Below, in pieces: positions 25,901 to 34,900 of a DNA stretch of 64,000 nt. A program made the translations under genes and the position numbers. This stretch comes from Sipunculus nudus (Eukaryota; Annelida; Sipuncula; Golfingiida; Sipunculidae): contig CM049315.1 in NCBI GenBank assembly GCA_026874595.1, positions 9,523,664-9,587,663 on the forward strand. The letters run 5' to 3'. Position 1 is the first letter of the stretch. Each line of letters begins with the position of its first letter. A model generated the notes under the pieces. That model saw only the letters and a list, made by a program, of their open reading frames with translations. It made no database searches and was not told the origin of the DNA.

Positions 25901-28900
25901 AGCTTATCTCTCAGGAAGCATTTGGTGGATTGTTATGAAACATGGTACATACCTCTCCAATTTAAATTTATAACTGATTATCAGCTTTTGCTAATATTCT
26001 AGTTTCACAATGCAGTGCTTACAGATACTGGCCTAATGTTTGGTCTGTGGGCGCAAAATGATCACTTACAGATCAAGTTCGCGTTTCGTCCCAGTTGACC
26101 TATTTTTGACCATATGACAGATCCTGAACATAGAAAATTTCATGAAAGACAGAAATTTTTATGAAAAATGCACATGTATGGACTTTTTTTCACAATGCCT
26201 GTAGATACTGGCCTGATTTTAGGTGTGTTGCTTGATAATGACCTGTTACAGATCGTGTTTGCATTTTGCCCTTGTTGACCTACTTTTGACCATATGACAC
26301 CTCCTGAACTTAAAAAATTTTACAAAATTTAACAAATGTTTCTAATTTGCCCCAGGCGGGGGCATTCATGTCATTCTGACACATCTAGTTTTATGAATTT
26401 TTTTCTCTATTTTTGAGACCTTTAAAGATATGAACATCTGTTAACAGGGCACAAATCATAACAACTGGACCTAGAATCTTCATTCTTGACACACAGGGAG
26501 ACCCATGAAAAGTCTCCATGGAAACCTGAAATTAGGTCTCTGTTACCCATATCCTTTAAGCTGTTGGGTTCCAAAATACCCCCAAGAATAATGAAAAATT
26601 TGATTAAAAAAAAAAACTGCAGTATCGCAATAACTACAACACTGATGGTCATGATTTTTGGCATACATATTGATCATGAGGTGTTCCATCAGTTTGTGCA
26701 GACTGGGTGCTCCACCTCTATTTTTTTTCAAATTTTTATGAATTTTTTTCTCTATTTTTGAGACCTTTGAAGATGTGGTTTTCTGCCAACAGGGTACAAA
26801 TTGTAACAACTGGACCTAGAATCTTCATTCTTGTCGTGCAAGGAGGCCCATGAAAAGTGTCCATGGAAACCTGAAATTAGGTCTCTGTTTCCCATATCCT
26901 TCAAGCTAAAGGACTCCAAAGTAACCCTCAGTATAATTGACAATTTGATACAAAAGCTGAACTATCTGAACAACTAATGCAGAGATCACCATGATTCTTT
27001 GCATGGATATTGATTATGGAGTGTTTCATCAGTTTCTGCAGACTGGTGGTGCCACCTGTATTTTATTCAATTTTTCTAATTTTTTTCTCTATTTTTAAGA
27101 CCTTTAAGGATGCTTTCATCTTTTAACGTGGCACAAATTGTAACAACTGGACCTAAAAATCTTCATTCTTGTTATGCAAGGAGGCCCATGAAAAGTGTCT
27201 GTGGAAACCTGAAATTAGGTCTCTGTTACCCATATCCTTCAAGCTATAGGACTCTGAAGTATCCCTAAGAATAATGGAAAATATGATACAAAAGCTGAAG
27301 TATCTGTACAACTAATGCATAGATCACCATGATTCTTTGCATGGATATTGACCATTAAGTGTTTTCATTAGTTTCTGCAGACTGGTGGAGCCACCTGTAT
27401 TTGTTTTTAAAGTTTAGGGATTTTTTCTCTATTTTTGAGATAAATAAATACAGACACAACTCGCCGGTTGGTTAATCGGTTTGGTGCTTCAGTTGAATGG
27501 GTATATACTACCATTCGGATGATTAAATTTCCCTTTGCGAATCTCTTTCCAGTCAGCTAAGCGTCATGACCCATGGGTCACTTGTTGGCATATCTAATGT
27601 CTATTAATTTGAGGCACCTTCAAATTATTGACTCATGAGGTGGTCCTGTGCGTAGTACAAGTAGATTTTATCCAGTATCCTTGACCTCTTTTCTCTTAAG
27701 GCCAAAAACAGGTCCTACCATTATATATAACTGGAAGGTTCCACTGTATTTATATTTAACAAAAATGAGGTGTAACATAATATATGAGCTTACATGTGAC
27801 AGTCAGTGATTCAGTATGTCATCAATCATTTTCTATTAAAAAGGGGGGAGGGGCTCTCAAGTGGTCCTGTTTGTACATTGGGATGATATAATTTGCATTT
27901 TCACTTTTTTTTGTAATGTAATGTCAGGTAAGATTTTGCATAAATGTCAGTCTCTCTCTTCTGTTGACCCTCCACAAATGCCTGCCCTGTAAAGGACAGG
28001 GTAAATGATGTAGGTTCACCTGTCTTGTGTTTTTGAAAGCTACATTTGTTATGTGTTTACACAAAGTTGTACAGGATATGAATTTAATACTTTTGGTCAT
28101 ATGGGTAATGTTGATCTAGCATATGAGATTTAATTGTTTTCCAGGAGATCCACCAGAGGGCGATGCAGAGCCTGGCAGAGGTCAGTGCCAGGACAGTGGA
28201 GACATTCCATAAAGTTGGGGAGCTGGTTCTGATGAAGAAGGGAGATGTAGACACCAACATCACCAGAGCCAAAGAACTGGCCAGGTACTGGTCCACAGGG
28301 ACAGTTGATGTAATCAGTGCATTGTCCAAGAGTCTTTGAACACTGAGTTCACTAGAATATTCCATAATGTATCAGGACTAGGGTTTGAACGCTTGTGCAC
28401 ATAGTGATACAAAGTCAAATGTCATATCAGTATGATCAGGTGTCTCTTATGATATATGATGATCAATGTAAAGCAATCTTACATGTAATAAGTTTCTTTT
28501 CTAAGTGGTATATGGTGAAATAAGTGATAATATATATAATTATGAAGTCACAGTGACTAGATGATAACATGTAAAAAAAAGAAAATGATATCAAGTTTGC
28601 ATAACAGGCATAAATTTGTATATGCTTTTATAAACACAATGAAATACTATACCTCTTTTCTGCTGTGGTTACATGGCTTAGTTTGTTTGTATATGTATAA
28701 TTATGTGAAATGCTGTTTTGGGACACCTGATTTGACTGAGATGTAGTGCATGCACAGAACTTATAATATCACTGTAATACTTCTCTCATTATTTTCAGTT
28801 TAACACGAGTCATGGTGACAGAGGTTGGCATCCTCTCCAGCAGATTTTCTCGCTGTCTCAACACCACTGCCATTGTGAGTTAAATTTATTAAATGTTAAG

Positions 28901-31900
28901 CACTTTTGACCACACTTGGCAATGATTATTCTTCTTCATCGACCATTAGCTATTTGTATTGTGTCCTAGCCTTCAGTAATGCTCTGTCTGGTTGTGTTTT
29001 CTGTAAATCAGTACCCTGGGTTTGGATTACTTTTGCCCTTGTCCCAGAGGGGATGGTGAGCCCAATGCAAACTGAACTGTGTGTAACTGTTCATACATGT
29101 AAAGCCCTGTTCATGCTACACCCGTATTCACTGAATATGGTATCAAATACTGTTTTATTGTTCTGTTCACACTTCACTCTTATTCATTTGCATTTTAGCC
29201 TCATCTGTGAAACCACATCTTGATGTAGTTTTGATACCAAATTCATCAATACAGAACTCACACCAATGTATTGTGAACATGCATTAAAAGTATGTGTGTC
29301 AAATACCATTTCTGCAATGAATACACAATTCAAAGAATATTTACATACATGATCTATAACTGCAAAAAGAGCTTATAATGAGTAATGAATCAAATACCTC
29401 ATCAATATGGTAATGCTTGTTTTTTTTATGCCGTATGAACACGAAGCGAATTTGATATTGGGGAAATATATAAGACACACTTGTTGTGTGAAAACAGCTG
29501 AACTAAAATATTAAAGCACATTTTTACTTGAAAATTTCACAAAAGTAGAGGTCTTAATAACATCTCAATTCACCTGAAATGTGGTCTAGATCCAGGATAC
29601 AGATTCCAAAATTAACGTAAATAAATGTTAAATTATAGATAAGGCTTCAAGCTGCATTTGGCACTAAATCATCTGTCTGCATTCCCTGTCTCATTTGCTG
29701 TGATCTTTGATACAAGTCCTGCATCTAGCTCATATTTGCAGTAAATTGGTGAAAAAATTGTTGTATGATATCAGAATGTGCCAGGAATTGTCACAGGTGT
29801 GAACAACTGCAAGGTTTCAACACTTCTATAAGAATTTACCAGTAAGTTTCAGGTATTTGCAGGAAAAGTGACACGAGATATTAAAATCTCAAATGTCTTA
29901 CCAATGCCATACAAGTTCCTACTGCAAGTGAGATGTCCAAAAATCCTTACAACTACCGCAGACAAAGAAATACTGTATCTTGTGTACATTGGTGGCTTCT
30001 GATGTTATATATATATATATATATATTTATATATTATTCTCTCTTTGCCACAGGAAGCAACAAAGGACCAGGACTTGGTGAATCCCCTCATTACCATCAT
30101 CTACCTGGAGGTCAGTACCTGAAACTATTACACACCTCAGGATTTGCTTGATGTCCTAAAGTCAGGTTTATTACGTCTAGGTTACTCCTAATCTAGGATA
30201 TATAAATACTTGAAATCCAGAAGACATCCTACTGTCATTTATGGATTCGGGTGTGGTCCAAAAAAGTGTTATTCCTCGTTGAACTTAGGTTCAATCCTTA
30301 GCATGGCTATAAGAGTGGGCTGCCAAAGGCCGGTGGTTTTCTCCAGTTTCCTCCACCTCTACAGTCTACCAAATGCCACAGTCTGGGCCATGAAGAGTGC
30401 TTCGCTTGGTTATAACTATTTGTAAAAATCATGTAAAATAAATATGTATATATTTTATATATTTTTAGCTCAGCTGACTAAGTCAACTGAGGTATAGTAA
30501 ATGCACTTTGTCCGTCGTCCATCCGGCGGTTTGTCAGCAGGGTCCTAGAATCTTCTAAATGAATATCCAGGGAGATCAATAAAAAATCTTCTTGGAAACC
30601 TGAAATTAGGACACTGCAAACTATATCCTCAGAGCTATGGGGCTTGTAAATATCCCCTAGAATAATAAAATATTTGATTCAAAACCTCCAATATCTTGAT
30701 AATTAATGCATGGATTTTCATGAAACTTGCCTTGGTTATTGACCATGACTAGTTTTGTCAGTTCCTGAAAAGTTGTGGTGCCACCTGTATTTTTTATTAT
30801 TTTTCGAATATTTTTCTAATTTTTTAGCTCAGCTGACTTTCAGTCATGCTGGGCTATAGCGATGGGTCTTTGTCCGTCATCCTTCTGTCTGTCCGTCCGG
30901 ACGGCCGTCCGTCCGTTAGCAGGGCACAAATTGTAACTGTAGGGGATAGGGCCATGAACCCTATGCAGTCTTAGAGTTTATAAAAAGATCTCCATGCAAA
31001 CCTGAAATTAGGTCACTGCCACCTATATTCTCGAAGTTATGGGGTGTGTTTGCACTCCCCAGAATTAATCTTTGAGACAAAATTTTCATCCCAAACCTTC
31101 CATCTTTCACATACAGCTCACCTACCAACAGGGGAAGAACCATAATTTTTTTGAGGTCAAAAGGTCAAAGGTCAAGGTCACAAGAGCCTCTTCTTTGAAA
31201 AGCCTGTGGATGCATTTTAAGCCAACCCTTTCATCCCAATTCTTTGATCTTTCACATATAGCTCACCTACTAAGTTGGAGAAGAATCCTATAGATTTTGA
31301 GGTCACAAGGTCAAAGGTCAGGGTCACAGGATCCACTTCTTTGAAAAGGTTGTGGACACATTTCAGGCTAGACTTTTCATTCCAAACCTTCCAGCACTGA
31401 TATCGCTTCTCTGCCAACAGGGGAAAAGACCTGTTGATTTTGAGGTCAAAGGTCAAGTTCACAGCACCCACTTCTTGCGTGGAGTCGTTTTCAGGCAAAC
31501 TTTTCAATCTGTACCTTCCATCTGTCATATATGGCTTACCTACCAATAAGGGAAGAAGCCTATTGATGTTGAGGTCAAAAAGTCAAAGGTCAAGGTCACA
31601 ATATTTAATTGTTCTAAATGCTTGTGAGCATATTTCAAGTGTAACTGTTCAACCCAAACCTTCAGTATTTCACATATGCCACATCTATGCATCACTCAGT
31701 TTGACTCAAACTTCATATTTATGGGTCTTTTTGCTTGAATAAATAACTTATTGATTTTGGGGTCAGCTGGTCAGCAGGTTAAAGGTTGCAGGTCAAAGTT
31801 ATTCACCCATTGGTTGCCAAGTAATTACACCAGATTTAAGTGGTTAGTAGTTACCCATCATTTAGAAAGAATCCAGTTGATATATGGGCAAAAGGCCAAG

Positions 31901-34900
31901 GTCATAGGTCAGGGATGTTCACAATTACTTATTTTATAGACCATCTCTATTTTTCTTGTATATATATATAACCATCCCACTCCAGCTGGTACATCTCCCT
32001 GTGTGGCTGTAATTGTGAGTGACACTGGTGACATATGACTCCCTTTTGTATCAGCCTATTAAGTGATAAGTCTCAGTGATAAGTACCTCGTTACTTCATA
32101 ACAAAAACACGGTTGTCAGAATGCTTCAGCCAGGCATTAAGACTATGAGAGTATAGTATTAAGGTTTAGCTACTGATTTATAAGATGATGGGAACATTTT
32201 GCAGTTTATTTTATGGAATTCTAGCAATAAACTTAGTTTCCTAGATATCTGAATATTTTAATATATATCACTTATATAAAAGCAAGTGTTTGTCCTCATA
32301 ATATGTTGATGTGTACCTTGATTTAGGATGGCTTTTTGTTTTATTTCAAGACTCTTAGTCATGCTTTCTGCATTTCTTTTCTTTCAGGTTTGGCAGTTTA
32401 CCTACCCTGCTGACCCCATTGAAAAGCAGAGTGATAATAAAAAATATTGGACTTACACTTTTTACAATTGCATATCTATAAATCTGATATGAGGGCCTTG
32501 ACATGCCTTTTGAATTATTTTGGGCATTCATTACTGGATAATTTGCCCCAAGTTTGGTCTCTTATTGGAGAATGTGGGATATCAAATGTCATACTTGTCA
32601 GAAATCCATTATGTCTGCCAGTTAGCCACCTTAGAAATTCTTTCTTCAGTGGAGTTTCAGTAATTTTTCTTTAATGTTTGGTCCGATTTAGAGAATGTTT
32701 GTTGTCTGATTTCAGACTTGTCAGAAGTCCAATATGGCCACCAGGCAACCATCTTTTTATTCCTTTTGATCATATTATCTCAAGAACAGTTAAAGTGAAT
32801 GCAGTTGGATGTATATTTATGTAATCTTGTAAAGGATTGGGTCAAATATTTCTGAATAAATATTACCATCATTTATAAAAGTGTAGTACAGTTGGCTTGT
32901 ATTGAATAAAAATTCATACAGGAGCACCTGTTTCTCAATAATTCTTGCATGTATTTCCTTGATTTTTGCTATATATTTTGATTTTATATTTGCCCTTTGT
33001 GGTGTTCCTTTTGAGACTGACAGGTTTCAAGCAAGCTGTTGGAATAGTTCCTGATAGCTTAACAATCATGCATTTCCTCAGACCATCAATTCACTGTGTT
33101 TTAACCAGACATAGGTGATATATATTTCAGTTGTCATAGAAAATTTTCAACAAATTGGCAAATTGGTTCTTCAAAATTTGACTGGAAGTTGTGAATCTCA
33201 GTCCATGATGTCACAGGTCATGCTTGGCAGCTGAGCGTCATGACCCATGGGTCACTTGTTTAATATGAAATGACAACAATCATGTCAGTTTCTTAGCTGT
33301 GATTCCATCTAGTGTCCCAAAACCTGTTGTGTTTATTGATCACAAGTGGATGCCCTATAGTTATCATCCTGTCTGTCCGTCTGTCTGTCAATCCGTCCAT
33401 ACACACAAATTGGTTTCCAGATGATAATTCCAGGTTCGATGGACATTTGGATTTCATAATTAACTTAAATATGGCTCAACACTTAAGCAAGTGACTGTAT
33501 GATTTTTGGGTCATGAGGTCAATGGTCAAGGTCACAGGACTCACTTATTTAAAAAGATTATGGCTGCATTTTAAGTCAAGCTTTTCATCCCAAACTTTCC
33601 ATCTTGAACATTTAGCTGACTTGCTTGTATAGGGAGAGTATAAATGAATTTTGGGTCACATGGGCAAAGGTCAAGGTCACAGGGGCCATCTGTTAACAAA
33701 TTAGTTTCCAGATGATAACTCCAGTTTAGTTGGACATATTGGTTTCAAAGTTAACATATATGGCTCACCACTAAATTAAGAACCCTGTCAATTTTGGGTT
33801 GCAAAGGTCAAGGTCACAGGACATATTTCTTTAAAAGAATGTGTATGCATTTCAAGCCAAACTTTTCATCACAAACCTTCCATCTTCAAGATATTGCTCA
33901 CCTGCCAACTGGTGAAGTTTCTTTTTGATTTTTGGGTCAGAGGTCAAGGGGCCCATCCATTCACAAATTAATTTATGGATGATAATTCTGCTTTGGATAA
34001 ACAGATCTGCTTTCAAACTTGATTTATTAATGACCCACCACTAGGTAAGAATCGTCTTGATTTTCAGGGTCCTGAGATCAAAAGTGATGGTCACAGGAAC
34101 AACATCTTTAAAAAGATTGTGGATGCACTGTTAATCAAACTTTTCATCCCAAACATTCCATCATTCACACATAGCTTACTTGGCCAAAATAATTACCTAA
34201 AGTTACGAGGTCAAGGTCACTGCACCCACATTTTTTAAAGGATTGTTATAATAATCTCAATGCTGCAAGTTCAAGGATAATAACTCACAGGACATTCATT
34301 CTGAAAAAAAAATTTCTTAAAAAATATCCTTATAGACAAATTCAGCTGAGCGTCGAGACCCCATGGGTCCTTAGTTTGTGTTGCATCCCTATTTGAGCCA
34401 AGGCAGGTTTATTTCTCCAAGCTTCTTGAAATCACTCGTGTTTGGCTGCCATGTTATGTACATATAAAAACCTGGACATCACAGATTGCATATATAAAAT
34501 TATGGGTAACCACTGGTAATGATAATAAGTCATTCTTTTTGTATGGTTAGCTTCATAATTCAGTATACATTACAATCAACATGTCATGGACCTATTCTTT
34601 AAAAATATATCACAAATAAAATAATTGACACCAGTATTCATAGATGGTATTTGATTTGTTGAACATTTGAATTTTAGGGGACAAAATGATACTGGTTTGA
34701 TGATTATACAGTGGTATGCAAATTAGAAGTAGCAAGAAATTTAGCATTTTATAATGCCATCTCGGACCTTGTGAATATATGAAGTCAGTTATCAAATAAA
34801 CATTTTACATTTTCTTTCAGTTTTGAATGTTAAAAATTCTCAAATTGTCACCTCATGCTGCCTTTCACTTAAGAGTTACCTGTGAGAAGTGTTCCAATCT

